Below are positions 53,279 through 63,852 of a stretch of DNA of 64,000 nt, piece after piece. This DNA is from Cordylochernes scorpioides. Its lineage: Eukaryota > Arthropoda > Arachnida > Pseudoscorpiones > Chernetidae. The stretch spans positions 142,931,361 to 142,995,360 of the forward strand of contig CP092864.1 of the NCBI GenBank assembly GCA_030710605.1, written 5' to 3'. A program made the position numbers and the translations under genes. Position 1 is the stretch's first letter, and every line of letters begins with the position of its first letter. The notes beneath the pieces were generated by a model. That model made no database searches, had not been told where the DNA came from, and worked only from the letters and a program-made list of their open reading frames with translations.

Positions 53279-55303
53279 ATGGAGGAAATGGATGCAATTA
53301 AAAAGCGCAGAAAAGCCATAAGAGGTACTTTCACTAGAATTATTAATGAAATAAATGGGGAATTTGAAAAGTCTCAAATTGATAGGAATGATATTTATTC
53401 TAAGTTTAATAGACTAGAGTCTTATTACACGAAACTTGTAGATCTAAACGAAAAATATCAGGCTTTATTGGTAGTGAAAGAAGGGATTACAGAGGAAAGT
53501 ATTGATAAGGAATGGCAAGAATGCGATAAATATGAAGAGGAAAAGTTTGATATTCAACAGAAAGTCAGTGTACTACGGAATCCCGATAAAGAAGAGACAA
53601 TCCCGATTGCTAGCGAGGACACTGTAATAAATGTGAAATTACCAGAGTTAGCCCTAAAAAGCTATGACGGCTCTCTGGAAGGTTGGTTGCCCTGGTGGGC
53701 GCAGTTTTCGAAAATTCACGAAAATAAGAATTTATCCGATAGCGACCGGTTTTTATATTTGCGTCAAGCAATTGTACCAAATTCAGAAGCCTATCGTGTT
53801 GTAGCAAGCTATCCCGTTACAGGCGCCAACTATGTTTTGGCAGTACAAGCCCTACAGGAGCGATTCGGTGACCCGAATATACTGACAGAACTATATGTCA
53901 GACGTCTATTGAATTCGATTATATCTAATGTAAAGAAAGAAAATAGAAATTTAAGCAGTCTGTACGACGAACTGAGCAGTCACCTCCGGTCGTTAGAGAC
54001 ATTGGGCATTGATCCCCAGTTGTCGGGTATTTTTTTATACCCTCTTGTCGAGTCTTCATTACCTTCGGATATTTTGAAAATATGGCACAGGCATCCTTCT
54101 TCGGGTTATGGTATGGAGTTAGCAGAACGGGAAGAGTCAGATAAAGGGATTGGAGGAGCTCAAGAAAGGCTCAGGTTATTATTGGACTTTCTAAAAGCCG
54201 AAGTAAGGAGTGCTCAACGGCTGAAATTTGTGGAAAAAGGCTTTAAGCAGGAGGAACCCTATAAAAGGTCTTACAATGATGGGACCAGAACAAGGAGCAA
54301 TTTCAGACCCGCCACTGTGTCTAGTCTGTTCGGAGGGCGAACTAATATAAAATGCTTCTTTTGTGAAAGAACAAATCATGCGAGTCATCAATGCCGTTCC
54401 ATAATGAAAATGTCTCCGGGAGAGAGAAATGATAAAATACGTAGTGCCCATCTATGTTTCAAATGCTTAAGAAAGGGACACATACAGAGTCAGTGCCGAG
54501 AACAATTGGAGTGCAAAAACTGTGGGAGAAACCACTTGGAAGTTTTATGTGAAGGAAATTCTTCTAACCGGTTAACGAAACCAGGAAGAGAAAATCTAAA
54601 GGAAAATGCAACTGAACCCATTGCATCGCTTTCTAGTCAAGCCTGCACAGGTCAGGTCTTGCTGATGACCACGGTAGCACTGTTAAGAGGCCCAAATGCC
54701 TCTAGAAGGGTTAGAATTCTCCTCGACAGTGGAAGTCAGTTTTCGTATATCAAACAGTCGTTAGTCTGGAGTATAGGAATAGAAAGAAAAGGCGAAATAA
54801 CTATAGCTAAAAGTCTTTTTGGAGGTAATAAGATTGGTGAAGAAAAGCACGGTAAATTTATGTTAGAATTGGAGAATTTAGGTAATAAAAGAGATGTGAT
54901 CCATATTGAGGCGCTGGATCAACGTAAAATTTGCGACGCCATACCACCTTTGCCAAAAGGAGACTGGTTAGAAAAATTGAAGATTAAGGGCATAATATTG
55001 TCTCAGGATAATTTTAAAGGACAAGAGATTGACATATTGATTGGCGCTAACTATCTAGGTATGATTTTGACAGGAAAAATAGTTCAAGTTGAAGCAGATT
55101 TAACTGCGGTGGAAACGAAATTAGGTTGGACACTAATGGGCAATTCGCCAATTACTGATAGCAATGACAATGTGCAGCAGACTTTGAATCTGCTAACAAT
55201 GCGATGCGATTTAAAGGATTTGTGGGATCTAGAAGTACTAGGCATTAGGGATCCTGTTGAAACTTGCTCCAAAGAGACCAGATATCAGGAAATAAAAGAA
55301 AAG
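53279..55303 (+). CDS. BEL gag-protease part of polyprotein (interrupted)
   Basis: ATG 53279 lies 36 bp after the LTR. A coiled, charged N-terminus (residues 1-115) is followed by a DUF1759-like gag region (about 120-270; YDGSLEGWLPWWAQF, LQERFGDPNILTE). Three CCHC-type knuckles lie near 358, 392 and 411 (CFFCERTNHASHQC, CFKCLRKGHIQSQC, CKNCGRNHLEVLC). The aspartic protease is near 480 (ILLDSGSQFSYIK) and GANYLGMILTGK follows. Element coding ends near residue 675; the open frame to 55450 runs on into inserted Penelope DNA. Confidence 0.93.
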
Positions 55304-55329
55304 TTAATAACGAGTTTACAAAGTGGGAA

Positions 55330-55405
55330 GAGGAGCTTCTTTTTATTAGCATGCACACAAGCTTTCGGACATATCGTCCTTCATCAGGTAAGAGTAATAA
55401 ACGCG
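55330..55405 (-). ncRNA. Hammerhead ribozyme-like motif, left Penelope arm
   Basis: Exact inverse of the right-arm motif: TCATCAG at 55381-55387, TTTC at 55363-55366 and the same stem II. Confidence 0.58.
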
Positions 55406-55588
55406 CTGAGGATCCATATATACACAAAGCTGAAAAGAAAATTTACATAACTGCAAAAGATAAAAGTATTTAAAAATAAGAACTAAATATGCTAAAAAGA
55501 TTATAGGGATTAAATGCTAATAAATCTGGACTAAGTACATATGCACTATGAATGGTGTTAATCAAGTGCAGGTAAATGCAACCTATGG

Positions 55589-56020
55589 CTATTCACATAA
55601 CATATGGTATTGTTCTGGTATATCTATATGCCTGTTGATGCTGTTTGTTTTTATCGACACAAATGCCTCTAGTAAAAGTCTTTGGTACTTATTATTGATA
55701 TTGTTGTATAGAATGGATGGCTTTGTTAGATTGAATGTATGACCGGTTTGCATAGAATGACTGTAAATAGGGGAATTTAGGTTTTTATTAGAGATGTTTC
55801 TGGAATGCTCAACCATTCTGATGGCGACGGATCTACCCGTCTCCCCGACATAAGTGGCATTGCATTGGTCGCAAGAGACGGAATAGACAGCACCACCAGA
55901 ACGGAGAGAACTCACATGAAGGGAAGATCTGGTAATGGGGTGTCGGATTAGTGTGGCGATGTTAGGTGGGTTCTGGAAGTATGTTGTAATGCCATGTTGC
56001 CTTAAAATGGCAATGGCCAT
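55589..56020 (-). pseudogene. Penelope GIY-YIG endonuclease end, left arm
   Basis: The frame contains SGGAVYSVSCDQC, NATYVGETGRSVAIRMVEHS and SHSMQTGH...KPSILY. The GIY and YIG positions read AVY and YVG, with the C-x2-C insert typical of Penelope. The N-terminal RT is absent. The frame has no internal stop. Confidence 0.85.
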
Positions 56021-56425
56021 GGCATTACAACATACTTCCAGAACCCACCTAACATCGCCACACTAATCCGACACCCCATTACCAGATCTTCCCTTCATGC
56101 GAGTTCTCTCCGTTCTGGTGGTGCTGTCTATTCCGTCTCTTGCGACCAATGCAATGCCACTTATGTCGGGGAGACGGGTAGATCCGTCGCCATCAGAATG
56201 GTTGAGCATTCCAGAAACATCTCTAATAAAAACCTAAATTCCCCTATTTACAGTCATTCTATGCAAACCGGTCATACATTCAATCTAACAAAGCCATCCA
56301 TTCTATACAACAATATCAATAATAAGTACCAAAGACTTTTACTAGAGGCATTTGTGTCAATAAAAACAAACAGCATCAACAGGCATATAGATATACCAGA
56401 ACAATACCATATGTTATGTGAATAG
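56020..56425 (+). pseudogene. Penelope GIY-YIG endonuclease end, right arm
   Basis: Mirror of the left arm with the same motifs; one His/Val-type difference near the start (GCGAG against TGTGAG). Ends at TGA after EQYHMLCE (stop 56423-56425). Confidence 0.83.
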
Positions 56426-56609
56426 CCATAGGTTGCATTTACCTGCCCTTGATTAACACCATTCATAGTGCATATGTACTTAGTCCAGATTTATTAGCAT
56501 TTAATCCCTATAATCTTTTTAGCATATTTAGTTCTTATTTTTAAATACTTTTATCTTTTGCAGTTATGTAAATTTTCTTTTCAGCTTTGTGTATATATGG
56601 ATCCTCAGC

Positions 56610-56685
56610 GCGTTTATTACTCTTACCTGATGAAGGACGATATGTCCGAAAGCTTGTGTGCATGCTAATAAAAAGAAGCTCCTCT
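56610..56685 (+). ncRNA. Hammerhead ribozyme-like motif, right Penelope arm
   Basis: CTGATGA at 56627-56633, then A and stem II GGAC/GUCC with loop GAUAU, GAAA at 56648-56651, then a short GC...GC stem III and UAAUAAA. The order fits the hammerheads reported from Penelope-like elements. Stem I pairing is weak by eye. Confidence 0.6.
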
Positions 56686-56744
56686 TCCCACTTTGTAAAC
56701 TCGTTATTAACCTTCAGTGAAGAGCAGTTCTACTTAAAGAAAAG

Positions 56745-59700
56745 TTTATAACAAAAATTCAAAGACAAAGTGATCAGAGATATTCTGTAGGTCTACCTTG
56801 GAAGGTAGAAAAGGAGTCAATCCCCAGCAATCTTGACATAGCGATAAAAAGGTTAGATATAAGCACTAAGAAAATGACCTCACAGAATAAGTTGACCGAA
56901 TATAGTCAGCTCTTTAGAGACTGGCTGACTGAAGAACTCATTGAAAGAGTCGAGGAAAATCCTCTCGAGAGAAGAGGCTACTATTTACCTCACCGCCCTG
57001 TGTACAAGATGGAATCTAAAACAACGCCCATACGTCCGGTTTTCGATGCTTCTTGTCTAGGCCATAATGGACTATCTTTGAATCAATGTTTAGAAAAGGG
57101 ACCGAATTTATTGGAAAGAATCCCTGAAATGAGGATAAGATTTCGGGAAAATAAATTTGGAGTCACGGCAGATATAAGAAAAGCATTCCAGATGGTGGCG
57201 ATTGAAGAATCTGAACGGAACTATCTTAGATTCCTTTGGTGGGAAAAGGAGAGCGATAGAGAACTAATAGCTTACAGGCATAAGAGACTTGTATTTGGCT
57301 TAAACTGCAGTCCTTTTGTGCTGAACGCCGTAATAGAATACCATCTTCAATCAATAAGAGGCCCACTTGTTCAATGGGCAAATATTTTAGCTCAATCCTT
57401 CTACATGGACAATTGTATTACCTCGCTGGAAACAAAGCAGGAAGTGCAGGAATTTCAAAAGGCCGCAATTGAAATTATGGACAGGGCTAAAATGGACTTA
57501 CGAGAGTGGGAATATTCTCTGGAGGAAAACCCTGAAAAGGGGACTTGTACAAAAATATTGGGTGTTGTTTGGAATAAAATGGAAGACTCATTAAAATGCG
57601 AACTCCCTGACAATTTGAGTATTCAACCCAAATTAACGAAAAGGTTGGTACTGTCCATGGTTCAGCGGATATTTGATCCACTTGGATTTTGCGCTCCAGT
57701 ATTCTTGCCACCAAAGTTGTTACTGCAGCGATCATGGGGACTGAAACTAGGTTGGGATACACCTCTACCCGAAAGTATGGCCCAGGAATTTCGAACCTGG
57801 TTGGATCAAATAAAATTAATAGAGTTAATAAAGATACCGAGATATATGTGGAATGATCTCATTTTCCCTACAGAAGTTCATATCTTTTGTGACGCTAGTC
57901 AAATAGGCTATGGAGCTGTAGCCTATTTAAGGAGCGAAACGGGACGAGAAAATACTCTAACTTTGATTTGGAGCAAAGTCAGATTAGCTCCTATGAAGAG
58001 TATTACGATCCCTCGCTTGGAATTAATGGCCATGGTACTAGGAGCTAGACTAGCCAATGCAATCCAAGCTGCCTTGAAGAGAAAATGTGAAACAACTCTT
58101 TGGTCTGACTCTACTACCGCGCTAAGTTGGATAAAGAAAGAAATTGAGTGGAGAGTTTTCGTGAGAAACCGAGTCAGAGAAATACAGGCCACTACCAATT
58201 TGAACGATTGGAGGTTCGTTCCTAGTCAGTTGAACCCGGCCGATCTTCTGTCTCGAGGTTGCCCTCCAAGCCAGTTTGTGCAAAGCAGATGGTGGGAGGG
58301 CCCCGAATGGTTGAAAAAACCTAAAGAATTCTGGCGCAATTCAGAGTTCTCGATAAATCCAAAAGAAATAAAGGTTGAAGAAAACATTATGAAAACCAAC
58401 ATTAATTTGAACATCGATTATAAAGACTGGATACTGACAAGGAGGTCTGATTACTCTCTCAACATCAGGGTAATGTCCTATGTTTTAAGATTTTTAGGGA
58501 AACTTAAAAAACAGTCAACTGAAACAGGACCTTTGAAAGTTTCAGAATTAGACTTGGCAGAAAAAAAGCTTATCCGAATGATTCAGGAGAAAGTCTCCAT
58601 AGAGAAATCGAATGCAACCAAGAGTTTTAAAATATTAAAAAACACTGACGGACTTTGGTGTGTAGAAAGCAAACTTTTACATGGACAGGTCCCAGAAGAA
58701 TTTAAAACTCCTATCATTCTACCAGGCGACCATCCCTTCGTAGAGCAACTTATATGGGAAGTGCACCTGAAGAATGGACATGTAGGCGTGCAATTCATTT
58801 TATCAAAGCTGAGAGAGAAATTTTGGATAATCAGGGGAAGGAAAACGATAAGGAAAATTATCAGTAAGTGCATTGCTTGCAAGAGACTTAAAGAAAAGTC
58901 TCTGCAAAGACCAATGGCAGCTTTGCCAGAAAACAGAATTGGACTGGGCAAACCCTTCCAAATTACAGGAGTTGATTTATTAGGCCCTCTTCATTTGAAA
59001 GAAGGTGGGAAAGTGTGGGTAGCCGCCTTTACTTGCGCCGTCTATCGCGCTATTCATCTGGAGTTGGTGAAGAGTTTAGAGACAGGAGTCTTCATGATGG
59101 CCCTCCATAGGTTTATTTGTCGGAGAGGGCGCCCTGAGAAAATATATAGCGACAATGGCACCAATTTCGCAAAACTTAATAGAATATTCAAGAGATTGGA
59201 TTGGACTAGAATTGAAAGGGAAACCTCAATTAAAAGGATACAATGGATTTTTATCCCTCCTTCTGCTCCTTGGTGGGGAGGATTTTGGGAAAGAATGGTT
59301 AGGACAATAAAGAAAATGTTGATAAAGATGCTAGGTCACAGGAAGCTGAAATATGTACAACTGCAGACTGCCCTTTGTGAAATCGAATCTATCATTAATA
59401 ATCGACCCCTCACTTATGTCTCTGAAGACGACAATGATCTAAAACCGTTAACTCCTAATGAGTTTTTACAAAATGGTCCGGAGTCTAGCTTTCCTGAATT
59501 TGAAAATTTAAAGCCAGAAATGTTGCACACTAGATACAGAGAGTTAGGTCAACTGAAGAGAGAATTGAAGCAGAGATTCTTAAAGGAATATTTAGGCGCG
59601 CTGATTCAGAAATCCGAAAATATTGATAGGAGACAGTTGAAAGTAGGAGACGTTGTACTGATCGGGCAAGAAAATCTTAAGAGAATGTTTTGGCCTAAAG

Positions 59701-59969
59701 GGCGAATAGTAAATCTCATACCAGGAAAAGATGGAATAGTGAGAGTGGCCCATGTTAAAACATCCACAGGAACCTTGATCAGGGCTCTACAACGCTTACA
59801 CCCTCTTGAAATATCCTCGAATGTTGAGACGATTCAAATGGACAATTCAAATACCGAACCCCAATCTGAAGCATTTTTAGGAAATAGGCCCAATATTGAA
59901 TCCAGGGACTCTAGAAATAGATATGGTAGGGTAATCAGAAAGCCTGCAAGGTATGACTTGAAGGACTAG
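56745..59969 (+). CDS. BEL reverse transcriptase-RNase H-integrase part of polyprotein
   Basis: Coding resumes at about 56745; the first ATG, 56874, is internal to the original polyprotein. RT: FDASCLGHNGLSLNQCL, FGVTADIRKAFQMV, FGLNCSPFVL and SFYMDNCITS, so the usual YxDD reads YMDN. RNase H: IFCDASQIGYGAV, RLELMAMVLG and WSDSTTALSW. Integrase: H2C2 region HLKNGHVGVQ...CIACKRLK, core GVDLLGPL, YSDNGTNF and WERMVRTIK, then a C-terminal region with DVVLIGQENLKRMFWPKGRI. Ends VIRKPARYDLKD. Confidence 0.94.
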   Translation, partial: FITKIQRQSDQRYSVGLPWKVEKESIPSNLDIAIKRLDISTKKMTSQNKLTEYSQLFRDWLTEELIERVEENPLERRGYYLPHRPVYKMESKTTPIRPVFDASCLGHNGLSLNQCLEKGPNLLERIPEMRIRFRENKFGVTADIRKAFQMVAIEESERNYLRFLWWEKESDRELIAYRHKRLVFGLNCSPFVLNAVIEYHLQSIRGPLVQWANILAQSFYMDNCITSLETKQEVQEFQKAAIEIMDRAKMDLREWEYSLEENPEKGTCTKILGVVWNKMEDSLKCELPDNLSIQPKLTKRLVLSMVQRIFDPLGFCAPVFLPPKLLLQRSWGLKLGWDTPLPESMAQEFRTWLDQIKLIELIKIPRYMWNDLIFPTEVHIFCDASQIGYGAVAYLRSETGRENTLTLIWSKVRLAPMKSITIPRLELMAMVLGARLANAIQAALKRKCETTLWSDSTTALSWIKKEIEWRVFVRNRVREIQATTNLNDWRFVPSQLNPADLLSRGCPPSQFVQSRWWEGPEWLKKPKEFWRNSEFSINPKEIKVEENIMKTNINLNIDYKDWILTRRSDYSLNIRVMSYVLRFLGKLKKQSTETGPLKVSELDLAEKKLIRMIQEKVSIEKSNATKSFKILKNTDGLWCVESKLLHGQVPEEFKTPIILPGDHPFVEQLIWEVHLKNGHVGVQFILSKLREKFWIIRGRKTIRKIISKCIACKRLKEKSLQRPMAALPENRIGLGKPFQITGVDLLGPLHLKEGGKVWVAAFTCAVYRAIHLELVKSLETGVFMMALHRFICRRGRPEKIYSDNGTNFAKLNRIFKRLDWTRIERETSIKRIQWIFIPPSAPWWGGFWERMVRTIKKMLIKMLGHRKLKYVQLQTALCEIESIINNRPLTYVSEDDNDLKPLTPNEFLQNGPESSFPEFENLKPEMLHTRYRELGQLKRELKQRFLKEYLGALIQKSENIDRRQLKVGDVVLIGQENLKRMFWPKGRIVNLIPGKDGIVRVAHVKTSTGTLIRALQRLHPLEISSNVETIQMDNSNTEPQSEAFLGNRPNIESRDSRNRYGRVIRKPARYDLKD

Positions 59970-60138
59970 TGAAAGTACCTGTATAAAAAAAAAAGGGGGG
60001 GTGTAATATGTGTATTCTTTTATGTGTATTTTATGTAATGTAATAGGCATATCTACTCTTGTGTGTCTTGTGTATATATATGCTCTTTTGTCTTATACTT
60101 AATTTTGGCTTCTTTCAGAGCAAAATTTTGTGGGAGAA

Positions 60139-60921
60139 TGTTAAAACTATTTTATAGATCCTTTACTTTTGTACATAGAATGAAGATCTTAGGTGAAGAG
60201 AGACAACGAGCAAGACATCTATATCTATAGATAGCCCCAGCTTGGACCGACCGAGGGCAAAGGTCGGCGTGGGCGGAGACGACGGAGCGTCATGTTACAT
60301 TCTTTTTTTGGTCAGTTGGCAGGATTCCCTTGTTAGAAGCGGAGGGGAAAGTTGAGTTCCCTTGGCAGACGGAGAGACGTCTAAAAGCTATCCTGCAAGC
60401 AGCGTCTTGTGGAAGGAAAGACGTCAAGCTATCCTGCAAGCAGCGTCTTGTGGACGGAGAGAACGCATTGGAGTATCCCTCAAGCAGCAACTTGAGAGCG
60501 GAAAAGACATTTAGACAACCAACGAGTCGCGACAATTGGACATCGCACAAGACAAGCCAAGCCAAGCCAAGCCTGCGACGGTGCTGCCACGAGGTACTGT
60601 GTAAACAAACGCTCGACACCCTCCGCCATTTATTTTTATCTCCCTTCCCTGAGATTAGTTAATTTTTTTACTTTCTTTTTTGCTTAACCTTGTTTATTTT
60701 TTTTATACATAATTCTATAGATATAAGTATAATTTAGCTTAACCTTTTTTCTTGTTTTTTTAACCCTTAATTCTTTATATAAGTATAATAGTTTTTATCC
60801 CTTTTGTTTTTTACTTTAAAATAAAACCTTTTGTTATACTGTGCAAGTGTGCATTTATTTCCCCCATTGTTTTTCCTTTCAGTCGATCACCATTTATTTT
60901 TTTTTTAAACGAACACGAACA
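60139..60921 (+). repeat. BEL 3' LTR
   Basis: 783 bp. Differs from the 5' LTR by a handful of substitutions and small indels (an AAGCC repeat, a C run). GGGAGAA precedes it; a longer A/G tract at 59986-60002 lies further upstream. Confidence 0.94.
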
Positions 60922-60927
60922 TATAGA

Positions 60928-61439
60928 TATAAATATAAAAAAATAATAATAATCTGTACATAAAATAAATACTTTGCTACTTAGCTCCATCCCTATGGGA
61001 GCTGTGACCCACAGCTTGCAAATATTGTAGTTACTGACATGGATATATCGTGCTTCTGCCAAGGATTCCCTTAGTTTTAAAACTTTGCCCCTAGTATAGC
61101 TTCGCATCTTTCCTCTTGCTGCGTGAAGAGCGGCTTCAGCGTCGTATCATCAATAGGGACATTGTCTTCTTTTAGGGAAGCCCTGACTTTGACGGCGGGG
61201 GAATCCTGGAGTCAGTCTTGGAAAATGTAGATCACAACACCCAAAGCCTCGGGGTCTTCTCGGCGATCCTCAGTTTGTCTTCCCTAATCTACCCAGCATC
61301 TCCACCAAAAATTTCTAAAGATGGTCATATCTTGTGTAATAATATTTATTTATTAAAAATAAATATCCTCATGTGTATAGTACGATATATTAAATAGGAA
61401 GTATGATAGACCAATCAAATACGAGCCAATTATTACAAT
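60928..61439. other. Intergenic DNA, possible decayed coding sequence
   Basis: 61110-61310 is GC-richer and one + frame is open apart from a TAG (ERLQRRIINRDIVFF, then LESVLENVDHNTQSLGVFS). I cannot assign a family. Confidence 0.3.
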
Positions 61440-62100
61440 GAGCTTGATTTCCAAAATTTCATAGCAGCGACAGTGACAGCCTTCAGTACATTAACAGTGT
61501 TGTATCTATTGGTTTCATGTTCAAGCATGTCCCACACGTCCAGGGGATTGAGGTCAAATGGCAATGTTTGGTGTGACCTGATCCTACATATGATTAGTTG
61601 CCATTCAGTCTTGTGTTATGATGATTTTGTAGGCAGGTGCGGAATCCTGCAGAATAGTCTGCCATTTTTCACTCTGTCTATCCATGGCTTTACAGCACTC
61701 TGGCATTTACTTGAAGACTTAGAAAAAAAAAGGAGGGGTGGCATCATGACCCTCATTGCTTCACGACTCATGAACACACACAAAGTTTTGGTGGGAAACT
61801 GTGCATGACACGAGGGACATCAGCATGATCGGAACACAGCCAACCATCGTTTCTCCTTTTAAACATCTGATCCTGGGTGATTTTTTTCTCATCGGAGAAG
61901 AACCAAAGCTTGACACTTCTGAATGATTCACTCTTTTATGGAAGTGTGGTGGTTAACGACAATCCACAGAAGCATTGATTGTGGAGTAGCTGTTGTTCGG
62001 TTTATCCCAACATAAGCAGTACTTTTCTTTACTATGATTTGTACTTCAGGTTTTCATGAACCATATTTTCTGAATATTGGAGGCTATGACTCTCATAGAG
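61440..62100 (-). pseudogene. Mariner-like transposase remnant
   Basis: Minus-strand fragments in several frames: KTLCVFMSREAMRVMMPPLL, QDSAPAYK, TQDWMATN and a decayed NPLD...WDMLEH, the order of the second and third catalytic regions of mariner transposases. Many stops and shifts. Confidence 0.65.
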
Positions 62101-62839
62101 GTCCCAAGACTCTCATCGATCAAACTGGAGTGTTTGGGCTTTTTACGCAGGTGAGATCTTCCTGTCAGCTGCCTCCATCTCTTCCGCACTTTATACGTAA
62201 GTGATCTGGCGACCACGCGGAATCTTTATTTTCATATCTGCTAGACCGTGACGGCGGGCGGCTGGCTTCGGCAACACTGGAGCTGACGTCACTTCCTGTT
62301 GATGTAACCTGCAAGCGGCGTCGCCACGCTGACTTATTCTCTTTCTCCATGTTTACTATGTAATCTATATATAATCCTTTTACCTTGTAGTTAATTAAAT
62401 AATAATTAACGTTGAGCGCTGTGTGTAATCAAATTGGAATACAATAATATCGATGTGTTTTTCGCAAATCGCAACGACAACAGCGTTTCAGCTCTTTCGT
62501 TAGAAGGATGTCATCATTAAGTTAGCTGTAAAATATAGAAGCTGTGATTGGACACTTTGAGCTATTGGTGTACGAGCACAGGTCTTCAAATTACCCAATG
62601 CACCCCTTATAGACCTTTTCTCTTGCCCATTGAACAAAATAATAGAAAAGCTACATGCTTCTTATACGATTTCAGTGTTTATCACAAAATCATAAAACAA
62701 CACAATTGGAGAAGAATCAATCTTGCTGACAGACTGAGCTTCATATAAGCTGGCGTCAGATTTCATCAGGAAACTCTGTGAGTACCAATTAAATGCATAG
62801 AAGAATTGATATCAGAAACATTTAACGTCATTTTTAAAC

Positions 62840-63110
62840 CTCCAAGTACACGTGGTAATCATGGTGAGTAGTGGCTGGCGACTACTTTTATACTAAGTAC
62901 TACATGTCTTCACATATAGAAAGCAGTTCGGCTTTTTTAACTTACAAATATGCCCCAGAGCACTTTTTTTCTAGCATTCACTGGTGAATTTAGACTTTTG
63001 AAAAAGTCGGGCGCCATTGGAGCAATTTTTTAATTCAGAAAAATATTTTCAATTCGTTCTCGTGTTGTGACTCCTCCATATATCCAATACAACTCCTCCA
63101 CCGACCCTAA
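62840..63110 (-). repeat. Strongly diverged SINE-T copy
   Basis: ATCATGGTGAGTAGTGGCTG, AGCAGTTCGGCTTT, GGGCGCCATTGGAGCA and the CACCGACCCT head remnant. Confidence 0.55.
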
Positions 63111-63119
63111 ATGTTACTT

Positions 63120-63505
63120 GTTTAGATAAAAACTTTCAAACAGGGCCCTGGCACTTAAAAGTGCAAAGTCGAACGGCTTTTCACATGTTTAGACATGTGG
63201 TGCACTTACAGTAAAAGCAGTCGCCTACTTCTACCCACCATGATTACCATGGTCCACGTGTACTAGGTGTTGTGCCCGTTGTTTTGTCAATAATCCACTC
63301 TGATTCGTCGGAGCTCCCTTGGTACCGGTTTTATTTATAACCAGTGCCGGAATATAAGGAGAACACCACACACAGCCAGACGCGGAGTCTTCCGCTCGCA
63401 GCCAAAACCAAACTGCCAGGTTCCAGTCTCGGCCGGTTCCCGCCGCCAGGCGCGAAGTGGCGTGAGGATTCTCGCCTGAACCCTCAACACTAAGGATAAG
63501 CAAAA
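63120..63505 (+). repeat. SINE-T 3' part split by a solo LTR
   Basis: AAAGTGCAAAGTCGAACGGC, CACATGTTTAGACATGTGG and CCATGATTACCATGG, then GTGTACTAGG, and after the insertion CTAAGGATAAGCAAAA. Confidence 0.78.
63268..63489. repeat. Solo LTR (222 bp), copia-like ends
   Basis: TGTTGTGCCCG to CCCTCAACA. CTAGG before and CTAAG after fit a 5-bp target duplication with one change, judged against uninterrupted SINE-T copies (CTAGGGATAAGC). GC-rich, with GCCGCCAGGCGCGAAG. Confidence 0.75.
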
Positions 63506-63583
63506 ATATATGTAAACTTGGCGGCATGTGTGTGGACAAGATAAATGCTCCTATCAATGATTTTAGGAACGGAGAATATGTTG

Positions 63584-63603
63584 CACACACACACACACAC
63601 ACA
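63584..63603. repeat. CA microsatellite
   Basis: About ten CA units, uninterrupted. Confidence 0.9.
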
Positions 63604-63852
63604 GTGATAACATATAAAAGATAAATTTATCAACAAAAGCGAAGAAAAAAAGCAAACAATGATCAGAGTATCAGTAAATAGGTAATCAGCTATACGCAGT
63701 CTTGTGGTGAGATTTAACAATCACTGCGTATAGCAAAATTATTGCTTCATGACGTTTGAAGTTTCTTTATATTCAAATGATGAAAACAGAAAGGAATGAT
63801 CCCATGGTATTAGCGTGCCATCTATATTCACAATTATAAACTATTTATACAT

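Larger units (their letters stand above)
55304..56735. mobile_element. Inverted pair of Penelope-like 3' halves inserted in BEL pol
   Basis: Two arms, about 55303-55990 and 56024-56711, are inverted copies around a 33-bp spacer near 56007. AAAGAAAAG at 55295-55303 and 56736-56744 is the likely target duplication. Each arm carries a GIY-YIG coding end pointing outward and a hammerhead-like motif. Neither arm has reverse transcriptase. The right arm has 24 more terminal bases than the left. Confidence 0.9.
52465..60921 (+). mobile_element. BEL/Pao LTR retrotransposon, 8.46 kb including a Penelope insertion
   Basis: LTRs 52465-53242 and 60139-60921. Target duplication TATAG at 52460-52464 and 60922-60926. 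Gag, protease, RT, RNase H and integrase in Pao order. Apart from the 1.4-kb Penelope insertion at 55304-56735 both coding parts are open. It sits within the first bases of a Helitron. Confidence 0.97.
52126..60927 (-). mobile_element. Non-autonomous Helitron (second copy), split by BEL at its last bases
   Basis: Minus strand: 5' TCTATA is divided (GA complement at 60926-60927, TATAG duplicated), body 52130-52464, and 3' end CTAG at 52126-52129 preceded by an ACGGGT/ACCCGT hairpin. About 345 bp without BEL. Bordered by A and T as Helitrons are. Confidence 0.82.

Noticed and set aside
55304-55450. C-terminal 48 residues of the 723-codon open frame at 53279-55450
   Set aside because: This stretch is inverted Penelope DNA read in frame by chance, not BEL protein.
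61110-61320. Possible exon or decayed gene (LESVLENVDHNTQSLGVFS)
   Set aside because: Interrupted by TAG, no recognisable family; kept only as an unassigned region.
62195-62460. GC-rich LTR-like block followed by TATATATAATCC
   Set aside because: Resembles a copia LTR in composition, but neither TG/CA ends nor target duplication could be placed.
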